64,000 nt of DNA from Acidimicrobiaceae bacterium (GTDB taxonomy: Bacteria; Actinomycetota; Acidimicrobiia; Acidimicrobiales; Poriferisodalaceae): assembly GCA_026713105.1 (NCBI GenBank), contig JAPOPC010000081.1:1-64000 (forward strand), written 5' to 3'. The position numbers were made by a program, and so were the translations under genes. Positions 14,709 through 24,798 of the stretch are shown in pieces; positions within the stretch are counted from its first letter, which is position 1, and each line of letters starts with the position of its first letter. Under the pieces are notes generated by a model. The model was not told the origin of the DNA and did not search any database. It worked only from the letters and a program-made list of their open reading frames with translations.

Positions 14709-15767
14709 ATGTCGGATCGTGTGAACAACAGCCAAGAGTTTCCCGAGCTGGGCTTCTACCTGCTGCCCGGCGACGCACAGGACTCATCCGATGCCGTCGC
14801 GGAGGTTCGCGCAGCCGAAGCAATGGGGCTCGGGCGGGCCTTCCTCGGCGAACGACCCAATCGCAAGGAGGCGGGTGCTATCTGTGGCGCTGCTGCCGCG
14901 GTGACCGATTCCATCGGTATCACGCTGGGGGTGACCAACATCAATACGCGCCACCCGACGCTGACCGCGGGTCTCGCGCTGACCGTGCAGAGCCTGGCAG
15001 GCGGGCGATTCACGATGGGCTTCGGGCGCGGCGTTGCTGTGGCACAGGAGATCATGGGCCTGCAGCCAGTGACCACGGCGCAGCTGGAGGATTTTGCCCT
15101 GGTGATGCGCCGGCTGTTCCGGGGCGAGATCATCTCGGACTACGACGGCCCGACTGGTCGTGTCCCGATCCTGCTGCTCGACCCGGAGCTCGACGAGCAC
15201 CTGCCGATGGCGCTCGGGGCGATGGGCCCCCAGTCGCTGGCACTCGGCGGTCGCTGTTTCGACGAGGTCATCCTGCACCCGTTCTATTCCGACGAGACTC
15301 TCGTGCGATCAGTAGACGCGGCCAAGACGGCGGCCAGCGGGGCCGGACGCGATCCGGGCGAAGTAAACGTGTGGTCTTGCTTCGTTGTGGTGAGCGACGA
15401 CGTGCCGTACGAATTGCGGTTGCGCAAGACGATCGGCCGCTTGGCCACCTACCTGCAGTACTACGGCGACGTGCTCGTGCGTGTGAATCGCTGGGACCCA
15501 GATGTGCTGGCGCGATTCCGCGCCGATTCAGTGGTGGCCAAGTTCCTTGCTCCGATCGACGGCACGGCCACGGTTTCTGAGCTTGAGCACATCGGCACGC
15601 TGCTTCCCGACGAGTGGCTGGCCCCGATGGCGGCGGGGACTCCCGCTGCGTGTGCTGCGGCAGTCAAACGTCAGATCGATCTCGGGTGCGATGCCGTGCT
15701 GATGCACGGTGCAACACCGACCGAACTTGCACCGGTCATCGAGGCCTACCGGCAGATCGCCGGGTAA
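14709..15767 (+). CDS. LLM-class F420-dependent oxidoreductase (MSMEG_2249-like)
   Basis: 352 residues from ATG 14709 (a GTG at 14700 would add three residues inside the hairpin). ELGFYLLPGD, GLGRAFLGERPNRKEAGAIC, TNINTRHPTLTAGLALTVQS and GGRFTMGFGRG mark the luciferase-like fold. The arrangement resembles the TIGR03857 group (from memory), common in F420-producing actinobacteria. There is a 38-base gap from the preceding gene and an amidase downstream. Substrate unknown. Confidence 0.82.
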   Translation: MSDRVNNSQEFPELGFYLLPGDAQDSSDAVAEVRAAEAMGLGRAFLGERPNRKEAGAICGAAAAVTDSIGITLGVTNINTRHPTLTAGLALTVQSLAGGRFTMGFGRGVAVAQEIMGLQPVTTAQLEDFALVMRRLFRGEIISDYDGPTGRVPILLLDPELDEHLPMALGAMGPQSLALGGRCFDEVILHPFYSDETLVRSVDAAKTAASGAGRDPGEVNVWSCFVVVSDDVPYELRLRKTIGRLATYLQYYGDVLVRVNRWDPDVLARFRADSVVAKFLAPIDGTATVSELEHIGTLLPDEWLAPMAAGTPAACAAAVKRQIDLGCDAVLMHGATPTELAPVIEAYRQIAG

Positions 15768-15883
15768 ACGCCTCCGCGCTCTTCGACACGATTGCAACGC
15801 CCGAACCAGAATCGGCCTTCGACGTCAGAACTAACGTCGGCGCAGCATCGGGCCGCGGCAGCGGCTGGGAAACGGGGGACGAG

Positions 15884-17257
15884 ATGGCGCACGACGACCT
15901 AGGACTGAGGAGTGCGACAGAACAAGCGGCAGCCATCGCGGCGGGGGTGCTGTCGAGCCGCGAGTTGACTGCCCACGTCATCGACCGCGTTGAGCGGCTC
16001 GACGGCGACATCAATGCCGTGGTGACGCGCGATTTCGAGGGAGCGCTCGGGCGCGCTGCAGCCGCGGATGCCGCGCAAGCCCGCGGCGACGCGCTCGGGC
16101 CCTTGCACGGTGTGCCCTTCACCGCCAAGGACGCTCTGATGACCGCCGGAATCCGTTCCACCGGTGGGGCGCGCGAGCTGGCCGGCAACGTTCCCGACAC
16201 GGATGCGGCCGTGGTGGCTGCCTGCCGTGCTGCGGGGGCGATCGTGATCGGCAAGACGAACCTGCCGCGCTGGTCTGCAGACAACCAGTCGTTCAATGAC
16301 CTGTTCGGCACCACCAACAATCCCTGGGACCCCTCGAAGGTGCCTGGCGGCTCGTCGGGTGGTGCGGCTGCGGCCGCGGCGATGGGTTTCACCAGCTTCG
16401 AGATCGGCACCGACATCGGCGGCTCGATCCGCTTCCCGGCGTCGTACAACGGCATCTGGGGTCATAAGCCGAGCTTCGGGCTGATCCCCACCACCGGCTA
16501 TCTGGATCACGTGCGCGGCGGCACCACCGAGCCGGACATCAACGTCTTCGGTCCGCTGACCCGCAGCTGCGACGACCTCGAGCTGCTGTTCGACGTGCTG
16601 GTGCGCCGCGAAGCGCCCTGGGTGCCACAACTGCCGCCGGCGCCCGATGACGTGGGGTCGCTTCGTGTCGCTGCGTGGCTCGACGACGAGTACTGCCCGG
16701 TCGACGGCGATGTGCTGGGCGTGATGAGAGCGGCTGTCGAGGCACTTGAGGCCAGCGGCGTGCAGGTCGATCACGAAGCGAGGCCCGACATCGATCCGCT
16801 GCCGGCGTGGGAGACCGGTATGCGGTTGGTGCGCGCAGCGATGGCATTGGCGGGCCGGAGCGAGGGGCCAAGCCATCGCGAGTGGCTCGAGAACCACATG
16901 GAGCGGGAGGAATGCCGCCGCAAGTGGGCGGAATTCTTCACCGGCTACGACGCGATCCTCATGCCGGTGAGCTTCCACCAGCCCTTCGACCACATGCAGG
17001 AGGGCACCTTTGCCGAGCGTCGCATCCCCGCAAATGGCGTCGAGCGGCCGTACATCGAGATGACGCGTTGGACGATCCTGACCGGCATGTCGTACCTGCC
17101 CGCCACGGTCCCCCCGCTGGGCCTCACACCGCAGGGCCTGCCGGTCGGCTTTCAAGTGGTCGGCCCCTACGGCGGCGATCGCACCACGATGGCGCTCGCC
17201 CGCCGCATCGGCGAGCTCACCGGCGGCTACCAGCCCCCACCCCGCGCGCTCTGCTGA
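15884..17257 (+). CDS. Amidase-signature family hydrolase
   Basis: 457 residues from ATG 15884, preceded by GGGGGAC; the same frame is open further left in the LLM gene as shadow. The Ser-cisSer-Lys triad is read as K82 (GVPFTAKDALM), S157 (PGGSSGGAAAA) and S181 (TDIGGSIRFP). Cytoplasmic amidases of this type hydrolyse carboxamides or carbamoyl compounds to acid and ammonia. It faces the AddA-like gene tail to tail, three bases apart. Substrate not predictable. Confidence 0.9.
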   Translation: MAHDDLGLRSATEQAAAIAAGVLSSRELTAHVIDRVERLDGDINAVVTRDFEGALGRAAAADAAQARGDALGPLHGVPFTAKDALMTAGIRSTGGARELAGNVPDTDAAVVAACRAAGAIVIGKTNLPRWSADNQSFNDLFGTTNNPWDPSKVPGGSSGGAAAAAAMGFTSFEIGTDIGGSIRFPASYNGIWGHKPSFGLIPTTGYLDHVRGGTTEPDINVFGPLTRSCDDLELLFDVLVRREAPWVPQLPPAPDDVGSLRVAAWLDDEYCPVDGDVLGVMRAAVEALEASGVQVDHEARPDIDPLPAWETGMRLVRAAMALAGRSEGPSHREWLENHMEREECRRKWAEFFTGYDAILMPVSFHQPFDHMQEGTFAERRIPANGVERPYIEMTRWTILTGMSYLPATVPPLGLTPQGLPVGFQVVGPYGGDRTTMALARRIGELTGGYQPPPRALC

Positions 17258-17260
17258 CTC

Positions 17261-20200
17261 TCAGACTGACAGCCCCGAGAGCTCGGCTGCGACGCCACCC
17301 ACCGCATCGACGGCGGCATGCAGGGCATCGCCGGCGAGCGAGTCGGCGGTTGCGGGCGAACCGTCTCCCTGCAGATACAGCAACACCACTCGGCCGACCG
17401 GCTTGTCGGTGGCGCGCGCGAGGCACCAGGCATACGCAGCGCACTGTTGGCGGTACTGCTGAGCTCTTTCGCTGTCTGCGTCGGGCATCGCTCCGAGCGC
17501 ATCGGTCTTGTAGTCGACCACGACAAGACCGCCCGTAGCAGGGTCCTCGTACATCAGGTCGACGAAGCCCTCGACGACCGTCGGGGGCGATGCCGCCACA
17601 TCGGCATCGCTGAGCGGCGCGGCGACGTACACCTCCTTCCAGTGGCGCGTCCGCGCTGCGTCTTTGACCTCGTCGCTCGCGAGCGCTGAGCGCACGAATG
17701 CCTCGATGACGTCCTGGCGGCCGGCGATGCCTTCTGCAACCGCTTGCGCTGCTGCAAGCGGTCCGAGCCCGTCGCCGCTTTGCAGGTCGATCGACTGCAG
17801 CACGCCATGCACGGCCTTGCCGGTGGCGGTTGCGCCGCGACCGCGCCGTAGCGGGGCGCGTCCGCCGCCGAGGTGGTCGTCGGGTGTGTCCTTGTTTGGC
17901 GCTTGCGGAGGTGCGGCGAATGCCTCGATGGCGTCGTTCGCTGCGTGCGCAACGCCGGTGGCGCTCAGCGCAGGCCGGTGCGTTGACGATTCCGCAGCCC
18001 GGTCGCGTCGATCCAGCCACTCAGTCCGATCGGGGCGCTCGGGGTTGCGACGCGAGAGGCTGCCCGCTTGCCGTTGCAGTACAGATGCCTCGACATCGGA
18101 GTCGCGGCCGGATCGGCAGTCCCACCGATGCGCGGCAGCTGCATCGCCTCCAGTGTCGTCAGTCATCGACAATGCGTCGTCGATGACCTGCGCGTGACTT
18201 CGATTGAACAGCTCTCCAGATTCCGCGGGCGTTTCGCGGTGCAGTGATACGACCATGTGGTCGCGGGCGCGCGTGCAGGCCACATACAGCAGCCGGATCC
18301 GTTCGTGGTGCTCCGCCCACCGTTCAGCATCGGACCAGGCTGCATACGTCGACGTTTCCGCACCCTTGCGCAGGCGCACCGCCGCAGCGCCGCCGTACTC
18401 GTTCGTTGAGACCTCACCGGATCGTTCGTCGACGAAGATCGCTCGCGTCGCGGCCGGACTCGCACCGTTGCCTTGCAGGCCGGCGACGATCACGATGGGA
18501 AACTGCAGGCCCTTCGACGCGTGCACGGTCATCACCCGAACTGAGTCGTCGTCTGACTCGGGCAGGATTGCCTCGGTGACCTTGGCACGCTCGGCACCCT
18601 GCATCTCCACCCAGCGGAGGAATTTGCGAAGACCGCCGTGCTGGCTCTCGGACCACGCGCGCGCCTGGTCGATCACGAAGCGCACATGCCGCCAGACATC
18701 GCGCGTCCGAGGCCCCGCAGCGGCCTGCTCGAGGACACGGCGCTCGCGCACCAAACGCTCGAGCAGCACTGAGGGCGCGACCAGGCTGTGATCGTCGTAC
18801 AGCGCCCGGAGATGCTCCATGGCCGACGCGACCCGATGGTGCTCGGCGTGGAGCGACGTGACCTCGGCAGCGAAGTAGCTCCACGACCCGACGGCTTGGT
18901 AGTAGGCGTAGAGGTCGTCGTCGCCGCAGCCGTACATGGGGGTCCGCAGCGCGCTGACCACTGCGAGGGCGTCGTCGGGGTCTGCTGCGGCCCGGAGGCA
19001 CATCATCAGGTCTCGCACGGTGCGGCTACGCCAGACGAACTCCGATGCTTCGAGCCGGTACGGCACCGATGCTGCCGAAAGGCCAGCTTCGAGCTGGGGC
19101 AGGCACGTGCGGGTCGGCACCAGGATCGCGATGTCGCCGAGGCGTGCGGGCCTGGTGCCGTTGAGGTGACGGTCATGCACGTCCCAGCCGTCGTGAATGA
19201 TCTCGCAGATGACGTCGGCGACATCTGCGGCCTCGACGGTTCGGATGCCTTCGGCGTTCAGGCCCGATTCCTTCTTGTCGTGCGCGTCACGGCCGAGCAC
19301 GGTGACTGCCGGCCCCGTGCCGATGTCGGCTCGGTTTGCCGTCAACGCCGCATAGGGGGCTTGCAAGCGGCGCGCAGCGGTGTCTCCCTCGCTGTGGTCG
19401 CCCGCGCCGCTCATCAGCGAACCGAACACCGCGTTGACCCACGCCATGATCGATGCTGTCGATCGGAAGTTGACGTGCAGGCTGGCCGACTCGCCGCGCT
19501 CGAAGCCGAATCGCTGCCGCGCGTCGCCGTACAGCTCGATGTCGGCCCGCCGGAACCGGTAGATGGACTGCTTCGGATCGCCGACGAAGAACAGCTGGCC
19601 AGGCGTCGTCTCGAGCCGGTCCCAGGTCGCGACGCGATCTGTGGCGCTTGGCGGATCGGTCGGCAGGCCCTGCTCGCCGGCGGCGAGGAGCACGGCGATT
19701 TCGATCTGGATGGGGTCGGTGTCCTGGAACTCGTCGAGCAGTAGGTGGCGATACCGGCGGTGCAGAGATGCACGCGCCTCGGGCGAGATGCGCAGCAGGT
19801 CGCGCGCCCGCACCAGCAAGTCATGGAACTCCAAGCGCCCCGCCGCCCGTCGTTGATTGGCTGCATCCAAGGTGAAGCGGGCGATCCGGTCGCACACCGC
19901 CGCAATCGCGTTGTCGATGACCTCGGTGGCCGCGGCGGCGCATCGCTCTCGCAGCTCGACGAGACCTGCGCGCATCGGTGCCCAGTCGTCGCCCCGGAAA
20001 ACCCCGCCGCCCTTCGGCACGCCGCGGCCGTCGAGGTTGGACTCGTTCAGCACGGCGAAGCGCTCGACATCGGTGGTTGCAGCGTGAAGGCGCGCGAGGT
20101 ACTCGCCGAGCTTGCCCAGCAGCTCCGTGGCTTTCGCCGTGAAATCTCTCGTTGCATGCCGCCACTCGAGCAGCGACGTTCCTTGCTGGATGATGCCGCT

Positions 20201-20827
20201 CGCATCGAAAGCCACCGCTTGCGGCGCCGCATCGGCCACGCGCACCCGGTCCCAATTCGCATTGAACGCCGCGCCGATGTCGCGAAGCGACCCGGGGTCA
20301 ACGCCCGCGGCGTCGACGAGCCCGACGGCCCAGGCGATGCCGACGTCGGACAGCAGATCGTCGATGAAGCGATGCCACCGTTCGTCGAACTCGACGTCGC
20401 TCGAAATCTGATCGAGCGCCTCGAAGCGGGGTGGCAGCCCGGCCTCGATGGGGTGCTCGGCCAGAATCCGACGAGCGAATCCGTGCAGCGTGGAGATGGC
20501 GGCGCTATCGAGCCCGTCGAGCACGCCGGTCAGCTCCGCCTTGTCGTGCTCGCTCGAGGTTGATGCGAGGCGCTCGTTCAGCCTGGCGCGGACCCGGTTG
20601 CGCAGTTCGGCGGCGGCCTTGTCGGTGAAGGTGATCGCGGCAATCGAACCGATCGCCGTGGCGCCCGGTCCGGTGACGAGTTCGAGCATCCGATTGACCA
20701 GCGCCGTGGTCTTGCCGGTGCCGGCGCCTGCCTCGACGAACATGGTGGTGCCGGTCTGCCGGTAGACCCGATCGCGGTCGGCTTGGTCGGCCCGCTGCAA
20801 TGCCGCGACGGCCTGCGGCGGACTCAC
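17261..20827 (-). CDS. UvrD-type helicase with C-terminal nuclease, AddA-like
   Basis: 1,188 residues from GTG 20827, which overlaps the upstream stop by four bases; an ATG-type start at 20950 would lie inside the upstream gene. Superfamily 1 motifs are clear: Walker A EAGAGTGKTT (K39), LLLDEFQDTDP, FFVGDPKQSIYRFRRAD, VRVMTVHASKGLQFP and LLYVACTRARDH. The C-terminal ~200 residues have EGFVDLMYEDP and VVVDYKTDA, a PD-(D/E)XK nuclease. With the adjacent gene it would form a RecBCD-type complex that resects double-strand breaks. Confidence 0.9.
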   Translation of the reverse strand: MSPPQAVAALQRADQADRDRVYRQTGTTMFVEAGAGTGKTTALVNRMLELVTGPGATAIGSIAAITFTDKAAAELRNRVRARLNERLASTSSEHDKAELTGVLDGLDSAAISTLHGFARRILAEHPIEAGLPPRFEALDQISSDVEFDERWHRFIDDLLSDVGIAWAVGLVDAAGVDPGSLRDIGAAFNANWDRVRVADAAPQAVAFDASGIIQQGTSLLEWRHATRDFTAKATELLGKLGEYLARLHAATTDVERFAVLNESNLDGRGVPKGGGVFRGDDWAPMRAGLVELRERCAAAATEVIDNAIAAVCDRIARFTLDAANQRRAAGRLEFHDLLVRARDLLRISPEARASLHRRYRHLLLDEFQDTDPIQIEIAVLLAAGEQGLPTDPPSATDRVATWDRLETTPGQLFFVGDPKQSIYRFRRADIELYGDARQRFGFERGESASLHVNFRSTASIMAWVNAVFGSLMSGAGDHSEGDTAARRLQAPYAALTANRADIGTGPAVTVLGRDAHDKKESGLNAEGIRTVEAADVADVICEIIHDGWDVHDRHLNGTRPARLGDIAILVPTRTCLPQLEAGLSAASVPYRLEASEFVWRSRTVRDLMMCLRAAADPDDALAVVSALRTPMYGCGDDDLYAYYQAVGSWSYFAAEVTSLHAEHHRVASAMEHLRALYDDHSLVAPSVLLERLVRERRVLEQAAAGPRTRDVWRHVRFVIDQARAWSESQHGGLRKFLRWVEMQGAERAKVTEAILPESDDDSVRVMTVHASKGLQFPIVIVAGLQGNGASPAATRAIFVDERSGEVSTNEYGGAAAVRLRKGAETSTYAAWSDAERWAEHHERIRLLYVACTRARDHMVVSLHRETPAESGELFNRSHAQVIDDALSMTDDTGGDAAAAHRWDCRSGRDSDVEASVLQRQAGSLSRRNPERPDRTEWLDRRDRAAESSTHRPALSATGVAHAANDAIEAFAAPPQAPNKDTPDDHLGGGRAPLRRGRGATATGKAVHGVLQSIDLQSGDGLGPLAAAQAVAEGIAGRQDVIEAFVRSALASDEVKDAARTRHWKEVYVAAPLSDADVAASPPTVVEGFVDLMYEDPATGGLVVVDYKTDALGAMPDADSERAQQYRQQCAAYAWCLARATDKPVGRVVLLYLQGDGSPATADSLAGDALHAAVDAVGGVAAELSGLSV

Positions 20828-23800
20828 GACGGCACCCCGACAGGCTCGACAAGTTCTGCGAACGCCGCCAGCGCCGGATCGCCTCGCTTGAGACGCCATG
20901 AGTGCCCCACGTCGGCGGTGCCGAGCCCGTCGGGGTCGCAATAGGGGCACACGCAGTACGGGAGGCGGTCGTCGCCGGGGCGGGCGAAGCCGACGAACAC
21001 GCCGCTGCGGATCCCCGCCACGATGGTGCCGACCACCTCGGCGAAGCGAGCCATGACCGCGTCGTCAACCGGCAGCTCCAACCAGTGCCAGCGCCCTCGG
21101 TCCGAGGAGATGAACCAGTACGCGCTCAGCACCGTCGCGGCGTTTGGGGTTGGGGATCCAAAGTGTGCTGCTGCGGCAAGCGCGTAGACCGGCAATTGCA
21201 GCCTGGTGCCGCCGAGGGTCGGGTCGGCGGCCCCGCCGCGCTTGACGATGCCCTTGTAGCTGTCGGTGCCGCCGGTCTTGTAGTCGATGACGACGAGTCC
21301 GCCGTCGTTGGTGCGCTCGACCCGGTCGATGATTCCCCGGAAACGGATCTCGCTGCCGTCATCGAGGCGATAGGAGACGGCCGGCGCGGAATCGTCGAAG
21401 CCGAAGCGGAATTCCGAGCTCTCGATGTCGCCGCGAGAGCGCGAGTCGCGCTGATCGTCGCGATCGAGCAGTTCGCCGAGATCAGCCAGCAGGGTTTCGC
21501 AATCTCGTTGCCACAGCAGCGGCAGGCCTGTCAGCCCGCGCTGTTCGGCAGCATCGGCAAGCTCGCGGCCCAGCCGGATGAGTTCGTCGCGGTCTTCGTC
21601 GGTGGGGGAGCGGCTCGGCCCCGGCGGGGGTCGGCCCGCCCCGTCAGCAGGCATCGGCTGTTCCGACGCCCACGCGTCGCGGTTGGCGATGAGCGGTTGG
21701 TAGAAGCGATCGATCGCCTCATGGACCAGGCTGCCTCGCTCGAGCGCGCTGAGGCGGAGGATCTGCTCGGGCTCGGTGACGGCGCTCACCTCGAGGAGCT
21801 GCTCGAACAAGTACTTGCGCGGGCATGTCGCCCAAGCTTCGAGCCGAGTCGGGGACACGACAGCGGCCACGGCACTGTCGCTGTCGATGACCCCCGAAAG
21901 ATTGCCGTCAAAGCGCGTGAATGCCGCGCTGTTCCGGGCAGCCGAGAGCTCGACGCCGCAACGGAACGCCGGGTCGGCGAACATCGGATGCTGCCGCCGG
22001 CCCAGCTCGGGGCGGCTTGCCGCAAGCAGGCTCGCCGAGTCGTATTCCCACGGCATGGCAGGGAATTCACATGAGCGCACGGCACCCAGGAACGACGGCT
22101 GCTCGACGATGCCGGACACCTTGTCGTCGAGCGCAGCGGCCCGCAGGTTCTCCGCGTCGAGGTAGCCGTCCGCGAAGTAGCGCCCAGTGACATCGAGGCG
22201 GCGCGCCGTGTCTGCGAGCCAGCGGGAGGGCACGTAGTCGGCATTGCGGCGCAGGTTCCCCCGCGGCGCCAGCAGGGTGCAGCGCTCACGGGTGGCGGCA
22301 ATCGCAGCGAGCAGGGTCCGGTGGCTCTCGGCTGAGTCGTCGGCATGCAGCCGGAGCGCGCCGCCCAACGACCGCCGCTCGTCGTCGTTGACGAGACTGT
22401 CTGGCTGGGGCCGTGGGGGGACGATGCCTTCGGCCATCCCGACGATGTAGCTGCGGTCGGGGGTGACATCGAGTGCGCCGGCGAGCGGGCCGACATAGAC
22501 GCCCTTGCCTTCGGTTCCGCTGCGGCCGTGCGGCTGCGCGAGTTCGGCCTCCAGCGCTTGGTACATGGTGTCGAAGCTGACGCGCGGCTCGATAGCGCCA
22601 AGGTCCGAGAGTCGTTCGAGGACGCCCTCGACACGTTCGGCGGCAGTGATCTCCCACTCGGGCCAGTCCTGAACCCACCGCGCGTGGCCTGCTGCACCCA
22701 GGTAGCGATGCAGCGATGACAGCATCCAGGCGCACAGGCTCCGCCAGGTGTGCCGATTGCGGCCGTTCATGAGGCGCTCGCGCATCTCTGCCATGAACGC
22801 CGAGGTTGCGTCGCACTCGTCAGCTTCGTGCTCGAACCACCTGCATCGGGCGAGGCTGGGATCGTCGCCGGACCGTTCGAGCGCAGCGTGCTCACGCTTC
22901 TCTGCGGCATAGCGCCTGAGCCGCGACGTCCAGTCGTCGCCGCCGACGACACGGGCAGCCCGAGCGAGACGCTCCCATGCAGAGTCGGGCACGAAGAACC
23001 GGCGGTCGGTGGCCACTTCGATGTTGCGCTCGCCGAGGCGGTGCTGGGGAATCTGCGCGCCGGCGAGCAAGTCGAAAACATCTCGGCGCTCGAGGCGAGG
23101 CTCGTCGAGATGGGAATCGGCGAGTGCGGCAAGGCCCAGCGCGAATCGGCCGTAGATCGACTCGGCGAGCGTCCGGGCGGTGTTGCCGTACGTGGCGACG
23201 CCAGCGGCCCCGAACTGATCTTCGAGCGTGCGGCCGTACGGCTCGCTCGCACCGAAGAACACAGCGATCCTGCCCGGCGGGACGCCTGCGTCGAGGTCGG
23301 CCAGCACGTCGCGCACCACCGTGCGGGCTTCGGTGTCGGCATCGGAGACGCTCACGATCCGGTCACCGCAGGACATGCGGCGCAACTCGTCACGGCGCCT
23401 TTCGTCGAGGACCGGCAGCTCGACGCGGAGACGCTTGCAATTGCTCCTCGCCACCGCGTCTGCGCTGTCGTTGCCGGTGATTCCGACGACTACCTCAACC
23501 GGCGCATCTGTCGCTGCTCGACCGAGCGCACGCAGCAGCCGCCCCTCGTGCTGGTTCAGCCGCCGTGGCAGGTACACGCACATGCGCCCGAGCGCGGGAG
23601 GAAGGGCGCTGAGCGAGCCGAGTTGATCCGCGGCGGCGGACATGAGGTCGAATTCGTCATACCAGTCGTTTCGCAGTGACGCCCGCACTCGCCTGCAGAT
23701 GTCCATCACTCCGGCGGCCCTCAGTGACATGCCGGAAACGTCGTCGAGTTGGGACGCCGACAGATCACGCAGCTCTAGATAGGTACGACCGAGTGCACGA

Positions 23801-24195
23801 GCGGTCTGATGATGTTCGGCGACAGGTCCGAACGGACCAGGATCTTCGCTGAGGGCGATGCGCACCGCCGCCGCGATCGCCATGTCACTCAATGGCCGCT
23901 GCCCGCCGCGCTGCAGCGACGAACCACCAAGGCGGTCGGCCAGCTCGGAGATGGTGAGCGTCTCGAGCACGGCGACACCGCCACGGCGACCGCCCAGCTC
24001 ACGTCGCAGCGACAGCCCCGTGTAGTTGGAGGGCACCACCACCGTGACCGCAGCAAGCGGATCGCCGGATTTGGTCCGCGTCACGAAATCGGCGAGTGCC
24101 TCACGGGCTGCGGCCCCGAATCCGACGCCGACGGGCACCAACCCGCTGCCCCTTTCGGAAGGCTCGGCTATCGCTGCACCTGCTGGTTCGGTCAC
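20824..24195 (-). CDS. AddB-like nuclease subunit of the helicase-nuclease
   Basis: 1,123 residues. The N-terminal helicase-like part lacks a good Walker A. The C-terminal third has FRGIIDRVERTNDGG and LVVIDYKTGG of the PD-(D/E)XK nuclease. WATCPRKYLFEQLL before it and YCVCPYCDPDG after it give the four-cysteine pattern of an AddB-type Fe-S nuclease. It is the first gene of a two-gene unit, with its stop overlapping the helicase start. AdnAB of mycobacteria has motor domains in both subunits, so the AddAB label fits better. Confidence 0.8.
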   Translation of the reverse strand: MTEPAGAAIAEPSERGSGLVPVGVGFGAAAREALADFVTRTKSGDPLAAVTVVVPSNYTGLSLRRELGGRRGGVAVLETLTISELADRLGGSSLQRGGQRPLSDMAIAAAVRIALSEDPGPFGPVAEHHQTARALGRTYLELRDLSASQLDDVSGMSLRAAGVMDICRRVRASLRNDWYDEFDLMSAAADQLGSLSALPPALGRMCVYLPRRLNQHEGRLLRALGRAATDAPVEVVVGITGNDSADAVARSNCKRLRVELPVLDERRRDELRRMSCGDRIVSVSDADTEARTVVRDVLADLDAGVPPGRIAVFFGASEPYGRTLEDQFGAAGVATYGNTARTLAESIYGRFALGLAALADSHLDEPRLERRDVFDLLAGAQIPQHRLGERNIEVATDRRFFVPDSAWERLARAARVVGGDDWTSRLRRYAAEKREHAALERSGDDPSLARCRWFEHEADECDATSAFMAEMRERLMNGRNRHTWRSLCAWMLSSLHRYLGAAGHARWVQDWPEWEITAAERVEGVLERLSDLGAIEPRVSFDTMYQALEAELAQPHGRSGTEGKGVYVGPLAGALDVTPDRSYIVGMAEGIVPPRPQPDSLVNDDERRSLGGALRLHADDSAESHRTLLAAIAATRERCTLLAPRGNLRRNADYVPSRWLADTARRLDVTGRYFADGYLDAENLRAAALDDKVSGIVEQPSFLGAVRSCEFPAMPWEYDSASLLAASRPELGRRQHPMFADPAFRCGVELSAARNSAAFTRFDGNLSGVIDSDSAVAAVVSPTRLEAWATCPRKYLFEQLLEVSAVTEPEQILRLSALERGSLVHEAIDRFYQPLIANRDAWASEQPMPADGAGRPPPGPSRSPTDEDRDELIRLGRELADAAEQRGLTGLPLLWQRDCETLLADLGELLDRDDQRDSRSRGDIESSEFRFGFDDSAPAVSYRLDDGSEIRFRGIIDRVERTNDGGLVVIDYKTGGTDSYKGIVKRGGAADPTLGGTRLQLPVYALAAAAHFGSPTPNAATVLSAYWFISSDRGRWHWLELPVDDAVMARFAEVVGTIVAGIRSGVFVGFARPGDDRLPYCVCPYCDPDGLGTADVGHSWRLKRGDPALAAFAELVEPVGVPS

Positions 24196-24241
24196 GAAGG
24201 TGACACTACGCAGGGGGTGTCACAGCCAATATTGGTGAGAC

Positions 24242-24619
24242 TCAGTGCGCGGCGAGCGCCTTGAGTCGCACGGCGGACAGGCGCTTGAGTTGCTGGTTGC
24301 GCGGATCCACTTCAATGCCTGCCGACTCCAGCGCAGTGAGGCCCAATAGCGGTTCGACGTCGTCGTCGACGAACACCACCACGCCGCCGACGATCTCGTC
24401 CATGACTTCGAACTCGGCAAGCCCGATGTCGTATGGCATCCGGCTGCCGTCCGCCAGTTCGTAGGTGCGAGAGCCGATCGGCTCAATGCCGATGGCCTCG
24501 AGGTGTTGGCGCGGCACCAGCGAATCTATGGCGCCGGTGTCCACGAGGAATTCGGACTGCCAGGCACGATCGCGTGCTGCAGGGTTCTTGACGGTGACGG
24601 TGACATGCGTGGCGCCCAT
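24242..24619 (-). CDS. Retropepsin-like aspartic protease family protein
   Basis: 125 residues from ATG 24619, with AGAGG seven bases upstream; the frame stays open to 24745, which would add 42 basic residues with no family similarity. FLVDTGAIDSLVP is the single-domain aspartic protease motif (D-T-G), and PLLGLTALESAGIEVDP matches the second hydrophobic-hydrophobic-Gly signature. Small bacterial proteins of this clan AA type are often encoded near toxin or regulatory genes, and their substrates are mostly unknown. It lies 46 bases beyond the start of the AddB-like gene on the same strand. Confidence 0.75.
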   Translation of the reverse strand: MGATHVTVTVKNPAARDRAWQSEFLVDTGAIDSLVPRQHLEAIGIEPIGSRTYELADGSRMPYDIGLAEFEVMDEIVGGVVVFVDDDVEPLLGLTALESAGIEVDPRNQQLKRLSAVRLKALAAH

Positions 24620-24798
24620 GGGAGGCCTCTTTCTTCGCGCGGGACGCAGGGACGGCAGCCGGTGGCTGCGCCGGTGAGCCTCGCGCACGTCGCGGGTCAC
24701 ATCACTCTCATTTTCTGGTGCGGAATTTTGATGCGTAGCAGTCATGGGTTCATTGTGGCAGTGCTGCCGCGTCGGGTGCGCCGCTCCCGGCGACGGGC